The notes under the pieces: generated by a model
What the model was told of the DNA's origin: nothing
Seen by the model: only the letters and a program-made list of their open reading frames with translations
The model's database searches: none
NCBI GenBank assembly: GCA_000149265.1
Contig: CH002488.1
Coordinates: forward strand, 484,048 to 548,047
Direction: 5' to 3'
DNA length: 64,000 bases
Source: Ciona savignyi
Lineage: Eukaryota > Chordata > Ascidiacea > Phlebobranchia > Cionidae
In this document: positions 53,834 to 64,000 of the stretch, in pieces
Numbering within the stretch: the stretch's first letter is position 1
Layout: each line of letters begins with the position of its first letter
Program-made: the position numbers and the translations under genes

Positions 53834-54066
53834 TTGAACTAACCAGATTTTAACGCCGTATTTTTGGTGACGTTCGTGAAAAAGGACTATTATCAAAGCA
53901 TGGTTTATTAAACGAACAAAACCTGTTATAATACAGTTGTTTAAATTGTGTGAAGTATCAAACATGAACCTAGGTGCCATATGTCTTCCTTTGTGTGTTC
54001 GATCTCAGGTAAGCAGCTGAGAGTCGAAGCCTTCTTCCGTGAAAATAGAAACTGTACTAAATTTAA

Positions 54067-54072
54067 AATAAA
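54067..54072 (+). terminator. Candidate polyadenylation signal of the aquaporin
   Basis: AATAAA lies 234 bases past the aquaporin stop codon and just short of the last recognised exon of the opposing DAZ-like gene (54146), so the two 3' ends nearly meet. Confidence 0.4.
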
Positions 54073-54145
54073 GCTTAGAAATACACCTCACTAGCTAAAT
54101 CTAAAGCAGCAGATCTAAAACCAATTTTTAAACTGTGTCACATAC

Positions 54146-54490
54146 CCTTTTGCTGAGCAAGACGTGTGCTGTTTCCTCGCGCTCAAATGTAATAAAACCA
54201 TACGCACTTCTTGAACCATCTCTTATAATGTTGATTTCTAATATATTTCCGTAGGCCTTTCAGATAACAAGTTCTATTATTATAAGGTCAGATTTATACT
54301 TTAACTAATAAGCAAAAATTACTGAGAGTATCACATATATGTGTATTATTGTATATTGCCAACATGCCAATATACTTACAGAAAACACTTGAGCTAGGTC
54401 GCCTTCTCTCATATCTGGACCAAATCCACCAATAAATATACGCCGTGGTATTGCTTCAGTGCTAAACGATTGATACAGAACAGTTTCCAT
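54146..54490 (-). CDS. DAZ/BOULE-like RRM protein, partial
   Basis: DAZ-family proteins bind mRNA in germ cells. Two minus-strand exons join in phase 0: 54490-54380 (from a possible ATG, METVLYQSF) and 54256-54146. Together they give most of an RRM: IPRRIFIGGF (RNP2), VFSAYGNILEINIIRDGS and SAYGFITFEREETA (RNP1). The IPxRIFxGGF start and the FSxYGxxxExxI linker point to the DAZ/BOULE group. The donor after SKR is followed by no recognisable continuation; the best acceptor yields only eight codons before a stop near 54085. An upstream 54586 ATG or a short 50-base intron could change the N-terminus. Possible states: a gene whose 3' exons I missed, a truncated paralogue, or a decaying copy. Confidence 0.6.
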
Positions 54491-54586
54491 AGTAAAACAA
54501 GAATAACTTACCAGATCAAGTAAACCACTTCGGTGCAGAATACCCAGATAACGCAAAAGTACAATTTTCAAACTCTTACCATGCAA

Positions 54587-56310
54587 CGTAATAATGGCAT
54601 ACCTTATCTCTCGAAAACTAGAAAGTTCAAGAGTTCGTGTCCTTTAATTGACCTGTAACTTACAAACTGTACAGATTACATGTTCGGCGATAACACTTAG
54701 GTGTTATACCTTAATAAGTAAAATTTTTATTAGTCGCACTTAAACTTTGCTGAGCATTCTATGCAAAATGTGAACCAAAAAGAAAATGCTGGTTAAAAAG
54801 CAACAGTCCGTATAGATGCTTTCAATTTTACCGAGTTCTATTTTACCAATAGCATATAGCCTAAAAGACAAGAGCACAGATACAAATCCCAAGTTAATGC
54901 ACTGTTTGCATGGTATTAAAAATAGTTTTCTTGATTAAAAGTATTTTGCTAATGGTCCTTAAAAAATAAATAGAAGAAAAGTTTTGCAAGCGCAGTGGAA
55001 AACGTCAATCACTTTACCGTAGCGTTAATCGTTTAACAATATGATTTCAGCCGATGGATAATACAGGCCCGAAACTGGTGGATAGCCAGTCGCGGTTGTT
55101 TCCCTTGGACAAGACAGTTAGCAGACATCATATCACATTCTAACAAAACACAGTTCAGTAGTCTCCGTAACCGAACGCTGGGCGTAAGGTAATCAATCAT
55201 ACGATTGTTGTGTGATACCAATTACGCGTTTTCCTATCTACTGCGGTTAAACTTGAAAATCAAACCATACGGTTGTATTTAGTCCGTGTATTATGTACTT
55301 AACAGACGTTGCTTTAATATTTGTATAACCTAAAAGTAAGTTGGTGTATATAGCATAACTTTGCCTTGTCCCCATGCCCATCTGTTCTCGGCAGTTGGGT
55401 ATGTCAGTTAGGGTACGTGTGTTAAACACTAAAATTATATTCCCGCAATGGAAAAACGCGGGGAAGTTTTTACAAGGTATAATCATTATATTACGTCGCA
55501 AAAGCGCAAGTTTGGCGTTATTATGTATATAAACAATCGTGGGATTAAGGCGGATGCTATAGCAGTATGTAGAGTAGAGCACATTAAACCAATGGCTTTA
55601 AAAATACGCCCAATAAATGCCTTTCACACGAACACTTAACACCCCAGTGTTGTAATGACTCGTGTCAATTTGGAATTTAACTGGACTTGATTCCATTTAG
55701 AAATGACTTTCACGTTGAAAACTTTTGACTAAAGCCCAATTTAAAACTGGTCTCCTAACATAGGCCCGATCTGTTGTGTGATCTCTCTTCCCAATTTGTC
55801 CTTGTGTTTTTTCTGGTAACAATGGTGGTAATTTCCGAATATTGGTAAGGTTGAAATCTAGACTAAATCTGTTGATTTTGCATTTCCCTTCGCTAGTTTT
55901 TGAGAAAACGGCCCGTAAATACAGGGGTACTAAATCCGAATTTTAAATTTAGGGAAGTGAATTGTAAATGCAACCTTTTTTTTGTGAATGCAAAATTTAG
56001 AAGTCGGTACCATAGGGCTGTTATATCTCTTTCCTCTCACCTTCAAACTATCCAGACACGCAAAACAATCTTAGAACACGACGTTTGTACATTCGTAACA
56101 CAATATATATTCGCTCTGCGATGCAACTTCATATACAAATTGTCCGGGGAACTTCAATACTTTACAATTTGTAAATACAGCTTACGATACACGACGGTAA
56201 AACAAAAGGGTTTTACAAAACGCAAAATGGTACAGATAAGACTGGTGTAAGCAACAGCAATGTCTATGTGGATTTACAAAGGTGATGTGCAATTGAGATT
56301 TTGTTCAAGT
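54587..56310. other. Intergenic region with one SINE
   Basis: No gene was recognised. A SINE copy lies at about 55055-55255. An open frame at 55900-56250 (plus, 116 codons) has no resemblance to a known family. The IPMK, aquaporin and carotenoid oxygenase genes have no exon here. Confidence 0.45.
55055..55255 (+). repeat. SINE copy, diverged
   Basis: CCCGAAACTGGTGGATAGCC, GTTTCCCTTGGACAAGACAG and AACGCTGGGCGTAAGGTAATC match the SINE in plus orientation. Confidence 0.55.
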
Positions 56311-59300
56311 TCAAGCTTTTGGGACAAAAATTCCATGTACATCTGGTGGAATGTTGGCATCAAAGTGGATTCGAGCAACTTCAGAGAAATCTTTAGCATC
56401 CAGCATAAGTAGGAATGGTTTGCCGTTTTCGTTGGTGACCGATGACATAAGAATACCTAAAAATAAAAGTTTGTAATATTAAAATCCAATCCTTGGGTTT
56501 ATATTGGGGCAGTGTGTATAAAAGATTTTGTTTGTTGGATTATGTTGCGTAATAAAGAATGAATAATAAAAATTAAGCCATCATAAAGACTGTTTAAATT
56601 TAAATAATAAAAATAAACAAGACGCGTTCATTTTGACATTTAAACAACAAAATGGATTCACGTTCAAGTGATTTAAAAAGGTTGAAAATCCCGAAATATT
56701 TGGAACCTATGGATATAAGTGCTCCAGAGAAGCCTAAGCGAGGTAAAAAGAGGCAAAGTCTTACGGATAAGATTCCAAAATCCACCGAAGGAATTCCACG
56801 ACAAGTGTATAAACCATGCAGTGGCATTCCAAATTGCTGTAACAAACCACAATGCCAGTGCGACCCTGGGCAACTGGACGACTGCTTATCAGAGAAAGAG
56901 CGCAGGTTGCATTGTGTTGAATACCTGGACCCTTACCAAGTTACTGAAGTAAAAGAATTGCCTGAAAATATTACGGACAAAGAAAGTTTCCAAGTCGGAG
57001 TAAAAGAACTCACAGCTGGGGGTAACTGTTTACTTCGCTTTTAACATTTATTTTGAAACACGACGTTTTTAATATTTGTTTTCAGACTTGATTGTAGTCG
57101 GTGTACGATTCGGCCAAAAAATTGTAGACGAACTTGAAAGCTTAAAGAAAAGTGGACAAATCTACAACTTAAAGTTGGTATCCCACATTTGAAAGATTTA
57201 GAATTAAGATAACAAAAATAACATTCTTAAACTCTCTGCCACCGAACAGGCTCGCCAGGGCTGGCTTGGCCTTTGAAGTACAAAACGAACCTATGCCCGA
57301 TGTACCCATACGAGAGAGCCCCCTCGCAAAGTACAACACACCTTCTTACGAGCGGGCTATTAAAAAGGTCACTGCAGAAGAACTAGATATCAAACTACAA
57401 AGAGCAGCAACAAGGCGAAAGGTAAGTTAGACACTTTTAAACTGCAATCCAAACGTATGTTTTCGGTCAGCATTTAGCAGTATCTCGTACTCATGTAATC
57501 GCGATCGTGTTCATTGGGATAGGAAAGGATGGCTGAACGGTTGGCTCACTGTAAGAATGTTGTCGGTAAGTGGAAGAAGAGAACGGAACAGGTGAATAAG
57601 GTTGATCAGGAGAGGTACGAGGTCGGGTTAGAGCGGATCGAGCGAAGACTCAGCATGGCCAGTGCAAGAAGAAACCAGTTCTTTGTAAGGAATAATGAGC
57701 GGTGTCGGAGGAGAAACGCGAAAATCGCCGAACTACTGGTAAACAATACTCGTCATCTTGACGGCCTAAACGTATTGAAAGTTTAATATATTAAAACTAT
57801 TTTTGTACAGGAAAAGAGAAAAAACATGGAACTTTATTTAAGCAGCAATCAGAACCAGAATCCCATTAGGACCTTTGCAGATTGCAACAGAGGCGAGACG
57901 GGGTCAGATTTAATTGTGTTGGTGCATTTGTCGGTGTTTGATCATTACATTTTAACATTATCAGGTTGTTTCCGTGTCTGAAGAAACTTTCTCCAATTGT
58001 TTCCCACGAAGGTGACCAGGCAGGCGATCAAATGAAACGATCCAAACACGAGCGAAACCAGATGGAAACTGGCTGTCAGCCACTCTCTGCCGCTGGGGAC
58101 GGTAAAGAGTAGTAGCATTTAAGAGTGCCACAACTCAGGTCACGCTCTTTGGTTCAGAGTCGATGAATCTACGATCTCAGTCCACTTAGTTACTTTATTT
58201 TTCACTTAATTCTGTTATAAATGTATATGCGGTATTTATATGAAATATACGTATTTTACTGAAAGTGAATCAGTTTGTTTGATCGGAAAGTGATGTAATA
58301 AACGTTAAAGAAAAGAAAGCAGAGAAAGCATCATTTGAAATCGCCTTATTAGGTGAGGGCGTCAGATTGCTAAAGGGAAACACTCTTATCCGGTGATGCG
58401 TAACCTCATATGACGTCATGAGCCGGCGGGCTATTCCGTGTAAACAATAGAACAACGAACGTTCAGTGCTGATCAACTGTACTGTAAGCTTGTAATGCTA
58501 GCCAAGTCAGTATAATCTTGGGTTGTATCTAATGATTGATTGTCTTTTAGGTGTTGTATACCACGTTTTGGTAGAATTTAGGACGGTCTAAAATGAATGT
58601 CGAACATGAAGTAAAGCTACTAATTCAGGAAGTGAAAAGACTTGGCGAGGAAAGTATGTCAATCTGTAGTTTGTACAGCTGTATGAAATATGAAGCACAT
58701 TAAAGGCTCCATTAATATTTTATAAACCATTATCTGGTACATTAAATGTAATCGTAGTGTTGCGTAAATTATACCGTTGTCTCGGATGCTGCAAAACTGG
58801 AATGTTTAAACCCGTAATAAGTAATGGCAGCTTAGGAAAAAAGTGTTAGATAATAATCATTTTCATGCTTTATTTACAAAAACTGTTTTAATGGTCTTTC
58901 ATGTGGGTGTATTAGGCTACAAATAAAAATAAAATAAAATTTGTATTTCCAGACGCCAATGGGCAAGTGGTAGTCAAGTTCGGTGTACTATTTTCGGACG
59001 ATAGATGTGCTAACATATTCGAAGCACTTGTAGGTACTCTAAGGGCTGCCAAACGCAAGAAGATCGTGAAATACGACGGGGAACTATTGCTTCAGGGTGT
59101 ACACGACAACGTTGAAATTACTTTGATAAAAGATGAGGCTTAAAATGCACTAAAACCATGTCAATCGCTTACCGCGTCTACTTAAAAATTATCAAAATTT
59201 GTACGATTAAAACTTGATTCGTTTCTTAGCAATTGTACAGTCGATTTTTCGAATATTTTTTTTTAATTTTTGTTGTTTCGTTGTTACTGATAAGTGCAAT

Positions 59301-62300
59301 GTTCAGCCGAAATGTCATCGACCAGTGCAGTATTATAAGAAATTCTAATCTGTAAACTATACGCATTGATTATTTACCAGCATGATACTAGCTCTATACA
59401 TTCCTTATATATACAATACACGCTATTGGATGTTTACCACGTGCCAGCAATTCGGTATTAAAATGTGTTGTAAGCAAACAGATATATTAAAAATGGAACT
59501 TACCGTCGTCTTCTTGTGTTGCACCTGGCTTAGCGACAAACGTAGGTTGTGAAGCCCAACAACCTTTCTCTTGCCACATTTGGACTCTTTCTTTCTTCTC
59601 CACGTCGATCTTTGCCAACTATAATATAACTTTGAATGTATATACAATTCATAAAAGCTTGCATTAAAAGCCCTTATACAAGGAAGGAAAATATGGGAGT
59701 TTTTTCAACTGGCATTAAACACCTGTGGTACTCAATATCAGTGAATTGAAATCCGCGCCTATAAATATCAAGCAGTGTAAGTGTCGATAGCTGTAGCTAG
59801 TGATCTACAAAGCATATTAAACAATTTCCGTTCTGTGGGGTATTAGGATTTTATCCGCGAATATAGTAAAAAGCACGAGGAGTCAGCACACGGGCAATCG
59901 TCAGACTATATTGCGAACGCTATCGTGATACCGGAACTATTGAAGTGTGTTGTTCTTCAGACGTTCCTTGAGTTTCAGTACAAACCAATGGGTCCGGCGG
60001 TGACCGTTAAATGCTTTGCCCAAGGACACAATCTACCAGATAGGCACCAGGTTCGATATTGCAATCTTTCGGGTTAAAAGGTGAAGAACTAGTCCATTTA
60101 GCTATTTGGAGAGAATAACAACACTATCGATAAACTACCATTCCAGATTTCTTACCATCTCTCCGGGTGGCAGCTTCAGTCCACCTGGGCTGTAGAAATA
60201 TTTGTACTTTCTTCCAAGGTAAGCGTTGTTGATCACTGCACATTCTGTCCCGATGCTCAGAACCTCGCTGGTGCAGTAAATCTCTCCGCCTTTCTGCCGT
60301 TCCGCGGTGCAAGTTGTGTTTGACAACTTAACCAAGTTGCCCGAAGTGTTCTGTTGGTAGTGTGTATAAATGGTTAAGCGCGACTGATTAAAAGACAGCA
60401 AGCATTTTGTAAACGAGAGGTCACCAAGAAAAAAAACTTGGCGTTCGGCCATAAGAAACTCCCAAGATTTAAATAACTGGGTTTAATTCACGTCCATTAG
60501 TAGCCCTTCAAAGGACAAAAACGTTTTGCAACCAGATGTTTTCAATCCCGAGCTGTAAAAAGAAACAAACACGGTTAACTAACCTCTTCGGTCAAGGGCA
60601 AAACGAATCTGGTAGTCTTTACAGTTTCGTCGTCCGAACTGTAAATCTTCGCAAATTCTTCTGGTTTCAAGCTCAAATTCGCCATCGTAAATTTGTCATA
60701 GAAACCATTCTTTTTGTAGCAACTCAAATCGAGTACCACGTGATCACCATCATCATAGGCGTTCACGTGATGGTAGACAATAAGTGGATCGCATAGAAAG
60801 GTCACCGAGTGCTGCTTGCCGGTCTCCTTGTCCACAAGGTAAACCCGAGTCTGTGTTTGTAATTTAAAAATTAAAGATTTGAAAATGTATTGAAAAAAAG
60901 TAACGTGTTGGCATTGGTGACAAAGGAAAAGGAAAACGACTGTATATAATGTAAAAAGGTAATACCTATAATAGCGTCATTAGTTTTTTGATAAGTATTT
61001 CATGTATTTGAATGTGAAAAAATGATATACTTCCTAAATGAATAATACATCGGCTATTACATTTTTACTAAAACTTTCTCAAATATGATACTGAGAAATC
61101 TAACGAGTTTCTTTTTTCCACCGATGTGTTGTATGCGCGCTTTAAACACCTTTAGAACTTTCTAATAATATATGTTTATCCATTTCAACTTACCTGAGTA
61201 TCGGGCAGAACTTCAATGCAATCGCTGTAGCACATGTGACGCAGATGGGCGACCGCCATTTTTGGAATGTCAATCTTTAACGGCATCTCCACAAAGACGG
61301 CATATTTCTTTGACATGGCGAAACTGTGGTGATATGAAGGGCTGACCCTCCATGATGAATCGATGCTGCAAAGCGATTCCGAGCTGGATAGAATGGTCTC
61401 GAGTGGGGTGCCTGGGAAAATAGGGAAGAGTTAACACACGGACTTGTGCCCGTGTGACCAGAAGTATTTTTGTGTCTTTAAAGACACAACAGTCTAGCCT
61501 GCAGCTGGTTCCCACCCCAGCACCTTTGGCTCGCTGCCGACAAACAAGCCTAAGATTATCAGACGCTACGAAGTCCCAAGTTATATTGCACGGATTTTAA
61601 ACTATACACGCAGAGCACATAATCCCTACCTGGTTTTGCAGCTGGGAACTTCAAGAGGTTGTACTTGGTACGACCCATGTTAAAAATGGAACTGGAGAAA
61701 CTGAATACATTTCCCTCAGCATCGACAAGAGGGTGGGAGGACATGATGTTGATCGGAAGATACTTAGCAAGATCAACCTGAATAAGACGGAAATCGTAAA
61801 CGATTCGCAAAACCCGTTTTAACTGCTCAATACTACAAATAGATGATATAAACCAGACTACCACAACCGTGCAATTTAAACACGTAATATTCTGCAGAGG
61901 GATAATCCTATAAGCAGTCACTTCAAAGAGATCAAAGATTATCATCCCGGGGGAATGAATGAAATAGCGATCAGTAGGTTACACATACCACCGGGAGGTA
62001 AATATGCGGCTGTGGCAATGGGTATGCGTTACGTTTTGGTTTGGGTGTGGTGTACCAACTTCTATCCCCGTGTGTGCGACAACAAAGACTTTATACCGTG
62101 CCTGCGCCGTTTTCCGTGTTTATAAAAATACATCCTCCAAATATACAAAAAGTGGTATTGAGTTAATATCGAATCGATATTAAATGTTTCGATCTTCACC
62201 CCGTATACGCTACAGTCATGTACCTTGTCCATGGTGTCGAGCGTGACTGGGTCCATTTGCCTGATAAAGTTGCTCTCGGTGATGGCAAACAGATGATCTC

Positions 62301-63790
62301 CGAGATTGAGGAAATTAATGAGACAATTATCGGTGAATTCCGGGACTGTGAGCGCATTCTTCACCCTGTAGTAATTTGATTTGTTTTTAAAATTGCTTTA
62401 ATGATTAATCTACCTCTATGGATGTGAAACCCAGGTGGTGTTTTCATAAAATCTCGTGCCCACCGTCAGTTTATTGGGAGCTATTACAGCAAAGACACAA
62501 CTGACTGACCAGCTGTCGGATGGTTTCGAACCAACTGTTCGGTTTACGCACATACGTGATCCGACTGAGATTATCAAGCGAGCAATATTCGTCAAAATCA
62601 AACCACGAAACGACAGTCAAGCGGACATATAGACTAAGTGTGGATTTGTATAAGTATACTCAGGTTTACCTTCCAAGGAAGCCTTCCGAAGCCGTGGTAG
62701 TTCCGAACTCAGCCACAACCACCTTGCCAGCCGCTGTGTTCTTTTTGAAGCTGTCGCCGTTCACCAATCTGCTTGTGTAACTCGCTTTTCCGTTCTCAAT
62801 GCAGAATCTGTCAACATAAGATACGTGGCGAATGTCAGTATGGTTATCCCGCGGATAGCACTATGTTTAAAAGTTTTGATTAGCATGTATTTTATTCCCA
62901 GTGGATTAGCATTTATTATTGGTTTATTTCTCTTTTGTAATTGTATGTTCATTAAATATGGTATACTTTAGAAGAACAAGAATAAAGGAGCTGTTGCAAT
63001 GTGTCGAGTAACGAGTGGCCAATGACACAAACTAAGCCTAAGGTGGAAAGAGTAAAGATCGAACCATCCACTGTGTCTGGTAACGACCTTTGTTGTTGTA
63101 CCGCGTAAATCGAACTTATCCCAATTGCTCAACAAACTTACTTCCGCGCAAGCGCCATTCCGTCAAACCAATGCTTCACACTCTCTTCTCGAAAGTGAAC
63201 AACTCCTGGACCGTTTCTGTACCAACTGCCATTCACCCATGATGGAATTTCACCTAAAAACAATCAATTCAAACACTTTGTAACCAAAGTCTGGTCACTT
63301 TTAATCTTTTATTTTAGTTCAAATTAAACGTTACCTTTCACGGTTCCTTGGACCGCATCGGCAAATTCAATGTTCTTAGAGATGTCCAAAGTAGTTAAAT
63401 GGGGAAACGCAGTTACCGGGGAATCCATTGCGCTGGTTTAAATAAACAAAACTTCTATTGAAAATCCTGCATATAGTAGCGTATTAATATTTAAAAATAA
63501 AATATCCAGGACTATACAATGCCGCTTCAACTCATGAAACAAATGTCTGCTCGCCAGCGTGGACGCCTGGGTTTAAATCTAGCCTTATCGGCCCTTTATG
63601 GCATTACAGTTAATATGTAATGAGCTCGTTGCAAACGACACACGTCAAGTCCGTAGTGAACCAGTAATGCGTAAGATATACCAATGGCTAACTGAAAGCA
63701 TTCTACAATAAAAATTTGAAAATATTTTTTATGGAAACCTCACCATTCGGCCTCTACCAATTCTACATGTTCCCTATGATACTCCGTCAT
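56311..63790 (-). CDS. BCO1: BCO1-like carotenoid oxygenase
   Basis: The family (BCO1, BCO2, RPE65) uses non-haem iron to cleave or isomerise carotenoids and retinyl esters. Eleven exons join in phase: 63790-63744, 63432-63335, 63253-63142, 62807-62670, 62365-62224, 61777-61630, 61411-61194, 60850-60584, 60350-60156, 59618-59504 and 56456-56311, coding 541 residues. RNGPG, TDNCLIN and YHHVNAYD favour BCO1. All four iron histidines are visible: SSHPL (H194), YHHSF (H257), VYHHVN (H329) and VHGIF (H534). Second-shell glutamates E162 (TESNF) and E419 (TSEVL) are present, but the third is replaced by glutamine (CWASQP, Q479). The PDPCK membrane-patch motif normally following EFGT is missing; the sequence there reads AEFGTTTASEGFLGR. 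Two plus-strand genes lie inside the last intron. Exact substrate is unknown. Confidence 0.93.
56652..57981 (+). CDS. Stathmin-like coiled-coil protein, nested gene
   Basis: Exons: 56652-57021, 57086-57173 (or 57177), 57250-57421, 57523-57738 and 57811-about 57981. Exon 1 is lysine- and proline-rich with a cysteine cluster (C56-x5-CC-x4-C-x-C-x7-C-x9-C88). The second half reads SLKKSGQIYNL, ARAGLAFEV, VTAEELDIKLQRAATRRKER and a long charged helix. This echoes the stathmin domain (SGQAFE-type start, then a LSxEEIxxKLxxAxERRK helix), and STMND1 is the closest match I can think of. Stathmins bind tubulin. The join between exons 2 and 3 is uncertain: one reading uses a weak GTTGGT donor at 57174, another needs a 31-base intron. 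If the donor at 57739 is skipped the protein ends at 57786. The 3' end is unsettled, and exon 5 may splice on to about 57965. The gene lies wholly within the last intron of the carotenoid oxygenase, on the opposite strand. Confidence 0.6.
58593..59143 (+). CDS. ABRACL: Costars family protein ABRACL, nested gene
   Basis: Two exons, 58593-58653 and 58953-59143, join in phase 1 to give 83 residues (human ABRACL is 81). The start MNVEHEVKLLIQEVKRLG, the core VKFGVLFSDDRCANIFEALV and the end GELLLQGVHDNVEITL are nearly the vertebrate sequence. Costars-domain proteins act on actin dynamics and cell motility. Like its stathmin-like neighbour it sits on the plus strand inside the 3-kb last intron of the carotenoid oxygenase. 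The intron (58654-58952) has standard GTATGT and CAG ends. ATTAAA at 59206 is a candidate polyadenylation signal. Confidence 0.96.
59850..60110 (-). repeat. SINE copy, diverged
   Basis: CACACGGGCAATCGTCAGAC, GTGTGTTGTTCTTCAGACGTT, TTTGCCCAAGGACACAA and a degraded CAATCTTTCGGGTTAAAAGG follow the minus-strand order of the full copies. It lies in the carotenoid oxygenase intron between exons 9 and 10. Confidence 0.65.
62395..62545 (-). repeat. SINE fragment
   Basis: CGTGCCCACCGTCAGTTTAT followed by GGAGCTATTACAGCA and AAAGACACAACTGACTGACCAGC resemble the central and tRNA-side blocks in minus orientation. It lies in the carotenoid oxygenase intron between exons 4 and 5. Confidence 0.45.
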
Positions 63791-64000
63791 TGTGAATCCG
63801 GTTTTAACTGCACTTCCCTTTTTCTATCGGGTCTAATCCTCTTTAGGGTTGTACTTGAAACCACAGATTTTGTGCCGGCATAATTCGCCCTAGTCTGAGC
63901 AAATCCTAATCCGTTTTCTCCGTTTGCAACCGCAAGGATCCAATAGCGGCAGCTTGTTGATTGCTTCACCGCATCAAGCCATTGACCCTGTTGGGCAATC
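63791..64000. other. Upstream of the carotenoid oxygenase
   Basis: This stretch lies 5' of the start codon on the minus strand and probably holds leader and proximal promoter. Nothing else was recognised before the window ends. Confidence 0.4.

Noticed and set aside
61270-61515. Minus-strand open frame partly overlapping the oxygenase exon 61411-61194
   Set aside because: It is out of frame with the exon that codes SPSYHHSF and is a shadow.

Overview
The window looks like nuclear DNA of a solitary ascidian, most likely Ciona or a close relative. It is AT-rich, its genes are cut into small exons with standard GT-AG introns, genes are compactly spaced, and the encoded proteins are chordate families. 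The species call is an inference from family content and from a tRNA-derived SINE scattered through the window; no search was run.

Layout, left to right. (1) 710-6962, minus: the amino-terminal half of the ciliary dynein-docking protein ODAD2/ARMC4, ten exons, ending at an in-frame stop without its armadillo repeats. (2) 9579-32792, plus: a netrin receptor of the UNC5 family. Signal peptide, two Ig domains, two thrombospondin type 1 repeats and one membrane span are clear, but no ZU5, UPA or death-domain exon was found. Its first intron is 14 kb and gene-free. (3) 36390-49399, minus: a complete inositol polyphosphate multikinase (IPMK), eleven exons. (4) about 51406-53833, plus: an aquaglyceroporin, seven coding exons. 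(5) 54146-54490, minus: two exons of a DAZ/BOULE-like RRM protein, tail to tail with the aquaporin. (6) 56311-63790, minus: a complete BCO1-like carotenoid oxygenase, eleven exons. Its last intron (56457-59503) contains two plus-strand genes: a stathmin-like coiled-coil protein (56652-about 57981) and the small Costars protein ABRACL (58593-59143).

Most exon sets were rebuilt by reading splice sites and checking that phases join. Coding lengths close exactly for ODAD2, UNC5, IPMK, aquaporin, the carotenoid oxygenase and ABRACL. The genes do not form one pathway. They act in cilia, axon guidance, inositol phosphate signalling, glycerol and water transport, germ-line RNA binding, carotenoid cleavage and the cytoskeleton.

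Repeats: over a dozen copies or fragments of one tRNA-derived SINE with an (ATCCT)n tail; a foldback element in ODAD2 intron 1; a pogo/Tigger-like MITE and a 77-bp tandem duplication in IPMK introns; a 172-bp tandem duplication in UNC5 intron 1; and a palindromic transposon end at base 1. No tRNA, rRNA or CRISPR array was seen.
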